From NCBI RefSeq assembly GCF_014192335.1, contig NZ_JACHXU010000011.1, positions 1 through 64,000 of the forward strand: a stretch of 64,000 nucleotides of DNA, given 5' to 3'. The translations under genes were made by a program, and so were the position numbers. A model generated the notes under the pieces. It was given only the letters and a program-made list of their open reading frames with translations. It made no database searches and was not told the origin of the DNA. Positions 6,865 to 13,782 of this stretch are shown here, in pieces. Source of the DNA: Aporhodopirellula rubra (GTDB lineage Bacteria; Planctomycetota; Planctomycetia; Pirellulales; Pirellulaceae). The stretch's first letter is position 1, and the number at the start of each line of letters is the position of its first letter.

Positions 6865-7346
6865 CGCATAAGCTTATCGAACTCACTTCGTTGGTTTCCC
6901 CTCACGCATCTGTGCTACGGATTCGCATGACCTCTGGTCAATTCAATTCACCAGATCATTTGCCTGAGCGAAACGCTGTTGAGTTCGCTGTTTCCGCGAA
7001 ATACTTACCTGTGGAAGGGGATGGTCGCTGCGCGTGCGATGTCAGTGTTAAGGTCCGCACTACCGACAACAGCGAGGAGTCAGAGGAGTCAGAGGAAACT
7101 GGGCTTCAGATACTGGCAAACTACGAGGTGCTATTTTCAATTGAAGGCGAGCACGAGCAGGAGGCTATTGAAGCCTTTGCAAGGCTAAATGGGGTCTTCA
7201 CTGCATGGCCATACATGCGGGAGTTCACGCAGTCCTGCACATGCCGAATGGACCTGCCGCCACTAACTCTTCCACTCGTTACGGCACCAGCAATAGCGAA
7301 CCATCTTTCTAAAGACGAGGACGTCGATATCCCGGCGATCGAATAG
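6861..7346 (+). CDS. SecB-like chaperone (third gene of TAC operon)
   Basis: The product is 161 residues. It has the SecB layout: an N-terminal strand VEFAVSAKYLPVEG, a strand pair (DVSVKVRTTD), then YEVLFSIEG (residues 88-96), a helix EAIEAFARLNGVFTAWPYMRE (matching the SecB phase in which a Phe/Tyr-x-Arg helix follows the FxIEG turn) and a final DLPPLTLPLVTAP, the counterpart of the SecB PPL-x-L-x-P segment. A Glu/Ser repeat (EESEESEE, residues 72-79) in the strand-strand loop is encoded by GAGGAGTCA repeats. The ATGA overlap with the antitoxin gene argues for co-production. SecB-like partners in TAC operons fold and protect the antitoxin. That this one does so is inferred from the gene order and the antitoxin tail. 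Confidence 0.75.
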   Translation: MTHKLIELTSLVSPHASVLRIRMTSGQFNSPDHLPERNAVEFAVSAKYLPVEGDGRCACDVSVKVRTTDNSEESEESEETGLQILANYEVLFSIEGEHEQEAIEAFARLNGVFTAWPYMREFTQSCTCRMDLPPLTLPLVTAPAIANHLSKDEDVDIPAIE

Positions 7347-7462
7347 TGCGCACGGTCATTGGACGGCTCAATTTGCGCAACCGCTCATGGCCTTCATCAC
7401 GGACTTCCAGTGTTGTCTCCTGTTCGTAGTTACCTACGACTTCGGGAGACATTGGCGAGGAC

Positions 7463-7639
7463 ATGCCAGCTGCTTCCCCGATCCGAAAACGCCCGGCTCT
7501 CACAGTTATCGCTGCAATCGTGTTCGTGTTGATCGGTGCCGTCACGTTGTTGCTGGGGTCGTGGATAGACGGCGTTGGTGCGCTGCTAGTTGGCGCGGCG
7601 TGTTGGGCTATCGGGCGCGAGGGAAAGTCGCCCTCCTGA
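7463..7639 (+). CDS. Small membrane protein (58 aa)
   Basis: It starts MPAASPIRKRPALTV and ends GREGKSPS. Two hydrophobic segments follow one another (residues about 13-30, VIAAIVFVLIGAVTLLLG, and 34-48, DGVGALLVGAACWAIG) with a basic N-terminus, suggesting a two-helix inner-membrane hairpin protein. GCGAGG sits just before the ATG, with rather short spacing. The double-hairpin module starts 22 bases after the stop. Unknown function; it could be an accessory of the neighbouring toxin module or a holin-like or toxin-like peptide, but nothing proves that. Confidence 0.5.
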   Translation: MPAASPIRKRPALTVIAAIVFVLIGAVTLLLGSWIDGVGALLVGAACWAIGREGKSPS

Positions 7640-7660
7640 CGGCGATCACTTTGGCGACGA

Positions 7661-7716
7661 TTTAAAAACCCCAACTTGGGGTTTTTAAATTCGCCCCGCA
7701 AAACACGGCGTTTTTT
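7661..7716. terminator. Double-hairpin module, copy 2
   Basis: TTTAAAAACCCC…GGGGTTTTTAAA (7661-7689) then AAAACAC-G-GCGTTTTTT (7700-7716). It differs from copy 1 at only a few positions, two of them in loops or at wobble positions. Both copies lie just after small ORFs of element A. Confidence 0.75.
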
Positions 7717-7846
7717 GAAAGGCAATTTTCGGGCGCCGTCCGTTTCGAGCGTGAATTCTCGCGATGGTGTCCGCGTATTGCGGACTGCCTAGCGCAGTGA
7801 AACGATTGATTTTGGTCAATCAAATCACCTGCGACTGGAGCCTCGC

Positions 7847-8092
7847 ATGTCAACTATCGATTCGAATTCAACTCCCTCGACCGTCCACCCCCGCGTCGTC
7901 TCACTGATACGAGAGCGTATCGGCGTGGACACTTGCCGCACCCTCTCTGATGACGATTTAGTCCGGTGTGCCAGCGGCACCGCACTGATGGCTGTCTGCC
8001 AGTTACGTTACGTGGGCGAGCAGGTTAGCCAGTCTCTGTCAGACCTCGTGTCTGGTGTCAGCAGCCGCCTTGGTCGTGAGGTGCGATCATGA
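7847..8092 (+). CDS. Hypothetical 81-aa protein
   Basis: It starts MSTIDSNSTPSTVHPRVV and ends SRLGREVRS. Ser/Thr-rich N-terminus, then a helical segment (VVSLIRERIGVDTCRTLSDDDLVRCASGTALMAVC). No family recognised. Its TGA overlaps an ATG at 8089 (ATGA), suggesting that it was once coupled to a further gene, but that next frame is interrupted after about 15 codons by the integrase relic. It was probably the penultimate gene of element A before a deletion. Confidence 0.55.
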   Translation: MSTIDSNSTPSTVHPRVVSLIRERIGVDTCRTLSDDDLVRCASGTALMAVCQLRYVGEQVSQSLSDLVSGVSSRLGREVRS

Positions 8093-8131
8093 TTCCCGCT
8101 TGGCATTTCTGCTTGAGACCGATCCCAGGCT

Positions 8132-8347
8132 ATGGCATTGGCTGGCGTCCATGTCAAGACGATCCAATCAGTGATGCGACACAAGGACGTGAAATTGACT
8201 CTCGACACCTACGGCCATTTATTCCGGTCGATGGAAGCGGAGGCAGTGCAGCGGATGGCGTTGATGGTTGGCGGTGTGTCGCCGGAGGCTGCGGCAAACG
8301 CACCGCTCACGACCGAAACCAACCGGGTTGGATCTGTCGCAAACTGA
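8132..8347 (+). pseudogene. Integrase relic of element A (C-terminal ~70 codons only)
   Basis: The frame reads MALAGVHVKTIQSVMRHKDV then LTLDTYGHLFRSMEAEAVQRM. This is the end of a tyrosine recombinase catalytic domain: the third conserved His/Arg context (MRHKD, counterpart of LGH) and the nucleophile Tyr in LDTYGHL. Everything before it, including the first catalytic Arg, the Lys hairpin and the HxxR box, is missing, and the preceding bases read as a different frame. A deletion has therefore fused the 3' end of an integrase gene to an unrelated gene start at 8089. Its position 130 bases before the tRNA is the expected place for the element's own integrase. Confidence 0.75.
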
Positions 8348-8394
8348 TCTGCGCGGCTATCATCCCCGGTGCCTCGCGGCTGTTTCTGGGGGAG

Positions 8395-8415
8395 AATATC
8401 CCCTATGTATCCCCG
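8395..8415 (+). repeat. 21-bp direct repeat, right arm of element A
   Basis: This is identical to 2600-2620. It lies 48 bases after the integrase relic and 66 bases before the tRNA. Confidence 0.6.
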
Positions 8416-8429
8416 AGGCGAATTTTGCC

Positions 8430-8476
8430 GCGTTTTTAAATGTTCGAAAAACGCGATTTGTCCCGTGTTTTACGGG
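8430..8476 (+). other. Two hairpins directly upstream of the intact tRNA
   Basis: GCGTTTTT (8430-8437) pairs with AAAAACGC (8447-8454), and CCCGT-GTTTT-ACGGG (8462-8476) forms a second stem ending four bases before the tRNA. These bases come from element A, so they replace the native tRNA leader. The first stem could end element A transcripts; the second lies in the tRNA leader. Confidence 0.5.
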
Positions 8477-8480
8477 CAAA

Positions 8481-8554
8481 GGGGCTGTAGCTCAGTTGGT
8501 CAGAGCTGGGAACTCATAATTCCTAGGTCGCGGGTTCAAGTCCTGCCAGCCCTA
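8481..8554 (+). tRNA. tRNA with CAU anticodon (Ile2 or elongator Met)
   Basis: The sequence folds as a full cloverleaf: acceptor GGGGCTG / CAGCCCT (first pair G·U), D-arm GCTC…GAGC, anticodon stem GGGAA / TTCCT with loop CTCATAA, T-arm GCGGG / CCTGC with loop TTCAAGT, discriminator A. CCA is not encoded. The anticodon CAU fits either elongator Met or the lysidine-modified Ile2 tRNA. The T-arm and variable-loop wording (GGTCGC.GGTTCAAGTCC) recalls bacterial Ile2, but I cannot decide. The 5' half is supplied by element A and the 3' half is the attachment core of element B, so the gene is a patchwork that is still intact. Confidence 0.9.
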
Positions 8555-9941
8555 CTAGGTAGTAATCGCCGTTGTTGTCCTGAACTATTGAAAACCCGTT
8601 TTCTCGCGGGTTTTCCGGTGTTTTTGCCGGGTTCGCGGCAACAACGGCGGTTCCCTCTTCTGGTTCAATAGCACCAGATTCACCCGAAATGGAACCACCA
8701 GACGCGTCGGTTCCACTGGTGGCGTCCTCGGACTCCTCGGTCGGTTTCGGTGTGCCGGAGGCGACCGTCGTCGCCTCCGGATCCGATGCCGCCTTGAACG
8801 CTTCGTCCGTCGCCATCGCGTAATGCTTCATCGCCGTGGGCACCGAATTGCCGAGCCACGAGGCGACGTCCTTGGCCGGGTAGCGGGCCATCAGTTCCGT
8901 TTCGCGAGAGGCCCGCAAGTTTTGGAACAACCGGGGCCACGGCTCCACACCGCCACGCGTCAGAATTTTTAGGAACGTGGTCCCCAAGTTTTGATCGGGT
9001 CGCCGATATCGGTTGATCACGTAGGGCGACGTCGGGCCGTCCGGCATCGCATCCCATGCCGCTTGCAAGTGCCGGTGAAGTTCAGGGAATATCGGGCACA
9101 CCCGGATCCCGCCGGAGGAGTGGTGTTCAGTTTTCGACGCCGTGATGGTCATTTTGCGGGCCTCCAAATCAATATCCGACCGTCGCAGTGGGATCAATTC
9201 GGACGGGCACCGCAGGCCACCGTAACGCGTCAGGGCCAATATCAGACGCCAGTCGCCGCAGGGACAATGGTCCATCAAACTTTCAATCGTTGTCGACTCG
9301 ACGAAGTGTTGGTTTTTCTCGTTTCCTTGGCCGGTCGACGCGAGGCCCGCGAACGGATTGGAATCAATGAGGCCACGAGCCATCGCCTCACCGAAAAACA
9401 GTTTCGCCAGTGCCGTCATCTTGCGAGTCGTTTCCTCGGACAGCCCCGGTTTATCCTTGTCGCGGAGATTGCCTTTCGTCTTGATCGCAATCCGCCACTT
9501 GCGAGCGTCCTCGACCGTCACGTCACGAAGTCGTTTTCGTTTCCCGAAATAGTCGACCAGCTTCGCACGGCCGCGAGAGTAGGTGAGTTTCGTGCTTGGC
9601 TTCACGTCCTCACGCTCCGCCACGTATTCGTCGATCCATGCGACCAATGTCAGATCACGAGAGACGCGTTTGGTGACCGATTCGCACAGACCGCATTTCG
9701 CCAGCTTGTTCCGCAGGTCGTTATCAACACTCGCGAGCCAATCAGCCGTCGCCGATTCCGGTGGTCGCTGTTTTTTGGTTTGCACGATCAAGTGTTCGAC
9801 GTGGGCCTGAATATCCTCCGCCTTGGCCTCGGTCACGTCACCCAGCCAAATAGATCGCTTGCGTTTCGAAGCATCCCGAAATTGCAAACGGTATCCGCCG
9901 GTGCGTTTCTCGGTCTTTTCTTCGCGGCTCAAACTCGCCAT
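8523..9941 (-). CDS. Tyrosine integrase of element B, ending inside the tRNA gene
   Basis: The product is 472 residues from the ATG at 9941, chosen because GGAG lies eight bases upstream; an ATG nine codons earlier is possible. It has an N-terminal arm-binding region, a core-binding domain (about 90-200), then a catalytic domain with R244 (GGLRCPSE), K270 (TASKTE), R343 (FQNLRAS) and Y374 (AMKHYAM). The positions of the two canonical His residues hold Gln340 and Asn365, a pattern I associate with planctomycete integrases. A long acidic, Pro/Ser/Thr-rich region follows. The last residues, VGLAGLEPAT, are encoded by the antisense of the tRNA 3' half, and the stop lies in the tRNA. In the reconstructed circular form the frame continues through the core into the open tail now at 17095-17286. 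Confidence 0.9.
   Translation of the reverse strand: MASLSREEKTEKRTGGYRLQFRDASKRKRSIWLGDVTEAKAEDIQAHVEHLIVQTKKQRPPESATADWLASVDNDLRNKLAKCGLCESVTKRVSRDLTLVAWIDEYVAEREDVKPSTKLTYSRGRAKLVDYFGKRKRLRDVTVEDARKWRIAIKTKGNLRDKDKPGLSEETTRKMTALAKLFFGEAMARGLIDSNPFAGLASTGQGNEKNQHFVESTTIESLMDHCPCGDWRLILALTRYGGLRCPSELIPLRRSDIDLEARKMTITASKTEHHSSGGIRVCPIFPELHRHLQAAWDAMPDGPTSPYVINRYRRPDQNLGTTFLKILTRGGVEPWPRLFQNLRASRETELMARYPAKDVASWLGNSVPTAMKHYAMATDEAFKAASDPEATTVASGTPKPTEESEDATSGTDASGGSISGESGAIEPEEGTAVVAANPAKTPENPRENGFSIVQDNNGDYYLVGLAGLEPAT
8535..8556 (+). repeat. attL core of element B (22 bp, tRNA 3' end)
   Basis: TTCAAGTCCTGCCAGCCCTA plus CT: the T-loop to acceptor 3' strand of the tRNA. It is identical to 17287-17308 and the flanking bases differ on both sides. 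Confidence 0.85.
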
Positions 9942-10066
9942 TGAATCAACTCCATCAGTTGTTCCCATGTAGGTGAATGAAGAGCCACGGCGGGGCCGGC
10001 ATGGGACCGGCTTTTCGGCCGCTAAACCTAGCCGTGGCCAAACGCATCATAGCGGTGAATCTCGAA

Positions 10067-10411
10067 TCAAAACATTGTCGCCGCAATTTCGTTCCGTGTT
10101 TCACCTTCTTTCAGTTCCGAGAGATAGGACCGTCTATGCGACTCGCACGAATAATCCGATATCGCGTACCGTGCTTCGACGGACACTCCGATGTACTCGG
10201 TCTCGTAATCACTCTCGCCCCCTAGACCATTCGCTCGGAGATCCCAACGTATCCGGCCTACAATGAAGTCGTGTCGATTCGCCGCGGACCGAATTAGCGG
10301 ATCCACAACTTGAACCCAATCACCCTCACGAGGTACGGCGGGGAGTTCCAAATCAAAACCGAAATCTGCTTCACCACCATGTGGTGGAACTACTACAAAG
10401 TGAATTCTCAT
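10067..10411 (-). CDS. Hypothetical 114-aa protein
   Basis: It begins MRIHFVVVPPHGGEADF; this ATG gives a natural beta-strand start and is preferred over an upstream in-frame start. Features: beta-rich N-terminal half (FGFDLELPAVPREGDWVQVVD), a central IVGRIRWDL strand and a charged helical C-terminus. I do not recognise the family. Composition (GC, Arg and Asp use) matches the neighbouring element genes. It lies between the integrase and the winged-helix gene, all leftward. Confidence 0.6.
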   Translation of the reverse strand: MRIHFVVVPPHGGEADFGFDLELPAVPREGDWVQVVDPLIRSAANRHDFIVGRIRWDLRANGLGGESDYETEYIGVSVEARYAISDYSCESHRRSYLSELKEGETRNEIAATMF

Positions 10412-10507
10412 AGGATTTTCCAAAAGGGAATGTTGAAACGACGAAAAACTTCGCCCGTACATTCCATGTCGCGAAATCGGTGTGAGTAGGGTCGCCTAGT
10501 TATCGTT

Positions 10508-10927
10508 TTATTGGAGGAAAGTTGTCGGTGGAGCCGTAATCGTCACCAAAGGCGACCGGCCACGAGCAAACTCACACTGGACCAATCCCAATTCCTCCAT
10601 ACGCCGCAAAATCCGTTTTCCGGTCTTCGGGTGGACGCGTAGTTCGCTGAGGAGCGTCGGTGTCATCTTGATCGGATTCCGCCGTTGGTATCCCGCCGCA
10701 TACCACAGCAGCACCGCCACGGCCTCGGCACGATCACCACACGTCGACGCCGCTCGGAACCACGTCAACGGGATCGGGCCACGGATGAATCGCTCACCCG
10801 GTCGATGCCGTGGCAATGGCACCGATACCGACTTGGCCTTGGCGTTCCGATCGACTCTCCGCTCGCCACGGACTGCGAACAATTCGGCCACGTCGGTGGG
10901 GCGGGCCGTGAAAGATTCCAAGTTCAT
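10508..10927 (-). CDS. Winged-helix DNA-binding protein
   Basis: The product is 139 residues starting MNLESFTARPTDVAELFAV. The C-terminal half is a winged helix: AVAVLLWYAAGYQRRNPIKMT, TPTLLSELRVHPKTGKRILRRMEELGLVQ, then wing strands CEFARGRSPLVTITAPP. An upstream in-frame extension to 11149 would run through direct repeats and is rejected. The repeat-rich region directly upstream (10939-11071) is a natural target for this protein, either as autoregulatory operator or as replication iterons. The conserved PIPLTWFRAAS stretch before the winged helix is common in such element-borne regulators as I remember them. Confidence 0.65.
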   Translation of the reverse strand: MNLESFTARPTDVAELFAVRGERRVDRNAKAKSVSVPLPRHRPGERFIRGPIPLTWFRAASTCGDRAEAVAVLLWYAAGYQRRNPIKMTPTLLSELRVHPKTGKRILRRMEELGLVQCEFARGRSPLVTITAPPTTFLQ

Positions 10928-10938
10928 GGGGTACCTAT

Positions 10939-10982
10939 TAAAGAGATTTCTAAATAGAACCAGTAAAGAGATTACTAAGTAG
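10939..10982 (-). repeat. Two 19-bp direct repeats, 25-bp period, upstream of the winged-helix gene
   Basis: On the plus strand TAAAGAGATTTCTAAATAG (10939-10957) and TAAAGAGATTACTAAGTAG (10964-10982) differ at two positions. They are the most AT-rich bases of element B and lie 11 to 55 bases before the winged-helix start, so they may overlap its promoter or form an unwinding element. Confidence 0.65.
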
Positions 10983-11008
10983 ATATGGGGGTACGGGTGG
11001 GACAACAC

Positions 11009-11071
11009 GTTCCATTTCTTGGACAATGCGTTCCGATTTTCGGACGACGCGTTCCAATTACCGGAACGTGG
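11009..11071. repeat. Three iteron-like 21-bp repeats next to the DNA polymerase gene
   Basis: GTTCC starts at 11009, 11030 and 11051, exactly 21 bp apart, each in a unit of the form GTTCC-N6-8-GGA preceded by ACRYG. The third unit is a clear inverted repeat (GTTCC…GGAAC). Regular helical-phase spacing next to a polymerase gene suggests binding sites for a replication or regulatory protein. Confidence 0.65.
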
Positions 11072-11081
11072 TGTCCGATGT

Positions 11082-12821
11082 TCAAGTTTGCTGTTTGGCG
11101 TCCGCTTCGCAGGCAAGCCGGACCACTCGGTCCCACATATCCACACCACGATCGTCGTCCATGTAACGGTCGGGATGCCGGATCACCTTGGCGTCGGACT
11201 CCAAATCGAAGCCATCGAGCACGAGGCGACCGGCCTCTCGCATGATCGCTTGCGTTTCCATCACCACACGGTCGATCACGTCGGTTTCGGCCTCGATCAA
11301 AATTGCATCGTGAACCGGACAACACACCCGAACTCCGGCCTCGGTCGCCATACAGCACGCCAGACGCATCATCTCCGCCCCGTTGGCCTGCATCGGGAAG
11401 TTTGCGAGGGACCTCGGATTGTCGCCGCCGATGGTGCGGATACGCCACCCGAACACGGTCTGTAACCCGCCGGTCAACATCGCAGTGTCGACTTGGGCCT
11501 GCGACCATTTCCAAAACACAGGAAAGGTTTCGCGGTGTCGACGGAGGAGGTTTCTCGCGAACGCGACCGGCTTGTTCAACTTCAACGCGAGTCCGTGTTC
11601 GCTCATGCCGTATTGGGTCGCCAACATGCAAACCTTGTACGCCGATCGCTCCGCCGGGTGGGATTTCTTCGTCGCCGTCGCCGGGACCGCTCCGGCCATC
11701 TTGGCGAACTCCAAATAGGGATCCCCGCTCGCGTAGGCACGCGTCAACGCAGGGTCGCCGGACAATGCCGCCGCAATCCCGAGTTCTTGCTGCGACCAAT
11801 CCACGTAGGCCAACGCGTGACCGTGTTGAGGTTGCATTAAACCGCGTAACCAAACCGATGGACCGAAAATGAATTTGTTGTTGGACGGTTGATTCCGGCC
11901 ACTGCGACTCGCGAACGGACTCAACATCGTCCGGTTCCGTCCGTCCGATCCCACTGCCAACTTTTCCAGCTTCATCTCGGACAACGCGTGACACAGTTCA
12001 CGCAGTGGCGATAGTTGCGGATAGGTTTTCACTTGATCCCGAAACACGTCGTCCTTCAATGACAATTGACCACTGTCCGTTTCCGGCCACGGGATCCCGT
12101 TACGAATCAGATATGCCGCAAACCGATCACGCTTCAACGTCATCCCATCGAACACGCCGAACGCATGATCGACCGACCGAATCAAATCGAGTTTGATCGT
12201 CTCCCATTGCCGCCGAAACATCGACAATATGTTCGTGTCGATCGGGATCCCGTTGTATTCCATACTCGCCACGGCTTTCATGTAACGGCCACGATGCACC
12301 GCACGAGGGAAGTCGATCAGCGGCAACATAGCGGGCAACAATTTGTCCAGAGCATCGACGTCGGTCTGACAGTAGTCCACGAGTGCTTCCATCTCCTCGG
12401 ACGTGTATGGGCCGCCGCGTATCGCGAGATCACGCATTTCGGTTTTCTCGGTCGCCAACATCGAATCGAAACCGAAGTGTGACAGGCACGAGAGCAGGCC
12501 CCATCCGGACGCCGGAAAAGTGCCGTTGAGCATGTTCCGAAACTCACACCACAAGTCGAGCACGTAGGTCGGTAGGCTCCATCCCAAGGCGAGGAAACAT
12601 TTCCACTCCGCCGATGAAAAGTACGCCACGCAAAGCGAACTCGGTCCCGTGTCAAACGGCGGTTCCTTCATCGTCGTCAACGCGTCCATGTCGATCCGAA
12701 TCAATCGCTTCGTATGGAACTCACGAGCCACCAGACAAACAACGCTCGGCCGTTCGCCTGGTGGTTGTGAGAACTCAAAGTCGAGTGACCAAACCGAATT
12801 AAATCGGTTCAGCCAATCCAT
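11082..12821 (-). CDS. Family-A DNA polymerase with 3'-5' exonuclease domain (element-borne)
   Basis: The product is about 579 residues. The N-terminal ~170 residues are a DnaQ-like proofreading domain: LDFEF (Asp/Glu pair, exo I), VLDLW (exo II) and YCQTDVDAL (exo III). The polymerase domain has motif A YVDWSQQEL (about D341), motif B ERSAYKVCMLATQYGM (Lys396, Tyr404) and motif C PVHDAIL (His504-Asp505). There is no 5' nuclease domain, so it is shorter than cellular Pol I (~900 aa) and typical of phages and integrative elements. Translation starts at GTG 12824 or ATG 12821, overlapping the upstream stop (GTGATG). It is probably the replication polymerase of element B. It is last in the overlapping operon and next to the iteron cluster. 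Confidence 0.9.
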   Translation of the reverse strand: MDWLNRFNSVWSLDFEFSQPPGERPSVVCLVAREFHTKRLIRIDMDALTTMKEPPFDTGPSSLCVAYFSSAEWKCFLALGWSLPTYVLDLWCEFRNMLNGTFPASGWGLLSCLSHFGFDSMLATEKTEMRDLAIRGGPYTSEEMEALVDYCQTDVDALDKLLPAMLPLIDFPRAVHRGRYMKAVASMEYNGIPIDTNILSMFRRQWETIKLDLIRSVDHAFGVFDGMTLKRDRFAAYLIRNGIPWPETDSGQLSLKDDVFRDQVKTYPQLSPLRELCHALSEMKLEKLAVGSDGRNRTMLSPFASRSGRNQPSNNKFIFGPSVWLRGLMQPQHGHALAYVDWSQQELGIAAALSGDPALTRAYASGDPYLEFAKMAGAVPATATKKSHPAERSAYKVCMLATQYGMSEHGLALKLNKPVAFARNLLRRHRETFPVFWKWSQAQVDTAMLTGGLQTVFGWRIRTIGGDNPRSLANFPMQANGAEMMRLACCMATEAGVRVCCPVHDAILIEAETDVIDRVVMETQAIMREAGRLVLDGFDLESDAKVIRHPDRYMDDDRGVDMWDRVVRLACEADAKQQT

Positions 12822-13552
12822 CACGCAGCCCCGAAGAGTTCCAGCAGGAACGGGTGGTTCATCGAGTCAATGAATCGGGTTTTGAACGCGAGTTTCAACA
12901 ACTCGCCCATTGAAAGTTCCGGCCACTCCGGCTCCGGCAAATTGCCCGTGGCCTCGAACACCGCGTAGGATCCGGACGACATATCCGCCTGGACCCGCAC
13001 CCAGCTCTTCGTCGCAAGTTCTTGGGCCTCCAACATCGACGTGTGCCAGTCCATCGGACGTCCGTTTGGATCCGGTAGTTTCGCAGGCCACAGGAACGTC
13101 GCACCGTGACGGTTTACCGCAACGCACAGGCGAACCAGTGTGATGAAGTCCGGTAGCTCCGGCCACAACGCAGGGGCCACGAGGTAGCTTTCGCGGTTGT
13201 TCTTGTCCTCCACGATAGCGGTGTCGATCCGGTACGTTTCGGACGGATGCACACGGCAAAACTCCATCTTGTCCGGTTTGCCGACTTTCAACGTGACAAT
13301 CTTGCGTTTGACGCCGATCGCTCCCGCCGCCGTGTTCGGGTTGATCCGCAGAGCCGCCGGGTCAAACGGATCGACTGCACGAAGAGGATCCGGTGGTTCC
13401 GGTGTCGCCGCCACGGCCACGTCGACCGGTGGTTTGTTCGGAGGAACGTTGTCCTCCACCTGGACTTCGTTTTCGATGCCGGGCAGGTTTCCGGCCTCGG
13501 AGGTCGCGTTGGACTTGGACGTCCGTTTGGTAGTTTTGCTAGAATCGCTCAT
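12821..13552 (-). CDS. Conserved hypothetical protein upstream of the polymerase
   Basis: The product is 243 residues. The first ~75 residues are low-complexity and Pro/Ser/Thr-rich with likely disorder. The folded part starts IGVKRKIVTLKVGKPDKMEF and includes FCRVHPSETYRIDTAIVED, a region rich in aromatic residues (LVAPALWPEL…TLVRLCVAVN) and FLWPAKLPDPNGRPMDWHTS. The ATGA overlap with the zinc-ribbon gene and the TGATG overlap with the polymerase show tight co-translation, so a replication accessory role (for example single-strand DNA binding or polymerase partner) is a reasonable inference. I do not recognise a named family. Confidence 0.7.
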   Translation of the reverse strand: MSDSSKTTKRTSKSNATSEAGNLPGIENEVQVEDNVPPNKPPVDVAVAATPEPPDPLRAVDPFDPAALRINPNTAAGAIGVKRKIVTLKVGKPDKMEFCRVHPSETYRIDTAIVEDKNNRESYLVAPALWPELPDFITLVRLCVAVNRHGATFLWPAKLPDPNGRPMDWHTSMLEAQELATKSWVRVQADMSSGSYAVFEATGNLPEPEWPELSMGELLKLAFKTRFIDSMNHPFLLELFGAA

Positions 13553-13782
13553 AGGTTCGTTTCCTTCGTCGACCGTGCATCGTCATCACCGGTGCCGGTC
13601 GTTTTTTGTTGATAAATGTTGAGGTTGTTAGAAGTCACGAGGCAGAAGTCGCCTTCGGATGACAGATGTTTTTGCGGCTCAATGGAATACCGCAGGCATG
13701 GTTCGCACAGACTCGCGAAACCATTGAGCACGCGGAAACGGTGGACCACGGCTTCGCGTCGATTGCAGAAGTCGCATAGCAT
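13549..13782 (-). CDS. Small zinc-ribbon protein
   Basis: The product is 77 residues starting MLCDFCNRREAVVHRFRV. Cys3, Cys6, Cys26 and Cys29 form CxxC-N19-CxxC, a zinc ribbon. The start at 13782 overlaps the stop of the upstream gene (TAATG). The ribbon closely resembles the C-terminal ribbon of the upstream protein (CEVCRNEPVVHH against CDFCNRREAVVHR), so neighbouring genes share a duplicated module. The C-terminal half is polar and probably disordered. Likely DNA- or protein-binding accessory; exact role unknown. Confidence 0.65.
   Translation of the reverse strand: MLCDFCNRREAVVHRFRVLNGFASLCEPCLRYSIEPQKHLSSEGDFCLVTSNNLNIYQQKTTGTGDDDARSTKETNL

Larger units (their letters stand above)
2473..8480. 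mobile_element. Integrative element A (~6.05 kb, decayed) in the tRNA gene
   Basis: The segment lies between a tRNA 5' half (2430-2472) and the full tRNA gene (8481-8554), consistent with recombination inside the tRNA 5' half or anticodon arm and restoration of the gene by an element-borne 5' half. Near both ends lies a 21-bp direct repeat (2600-2620 and 8395-8415). Contents: a coupled small ORF and HTH protein, a polymerase-like protein, several small ORFs, a toxin/antitoxin/SecB-like operon, and only the last ~70 codons of an integrase (8132-8347). Two near-identical double-hairpin modules (3412-3466 and 7661-7716) sit after small ORFs. With its integrase truncated the element is probably no longer mobile by itself. 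Confidence 0.7.

Noticed and set aside
8089-8439. 116-aa ORF on the plus strand
   Set aside because: Only the first ~15 codons may be a former gene start; the rest reads the integrase relic in the wrong frame.
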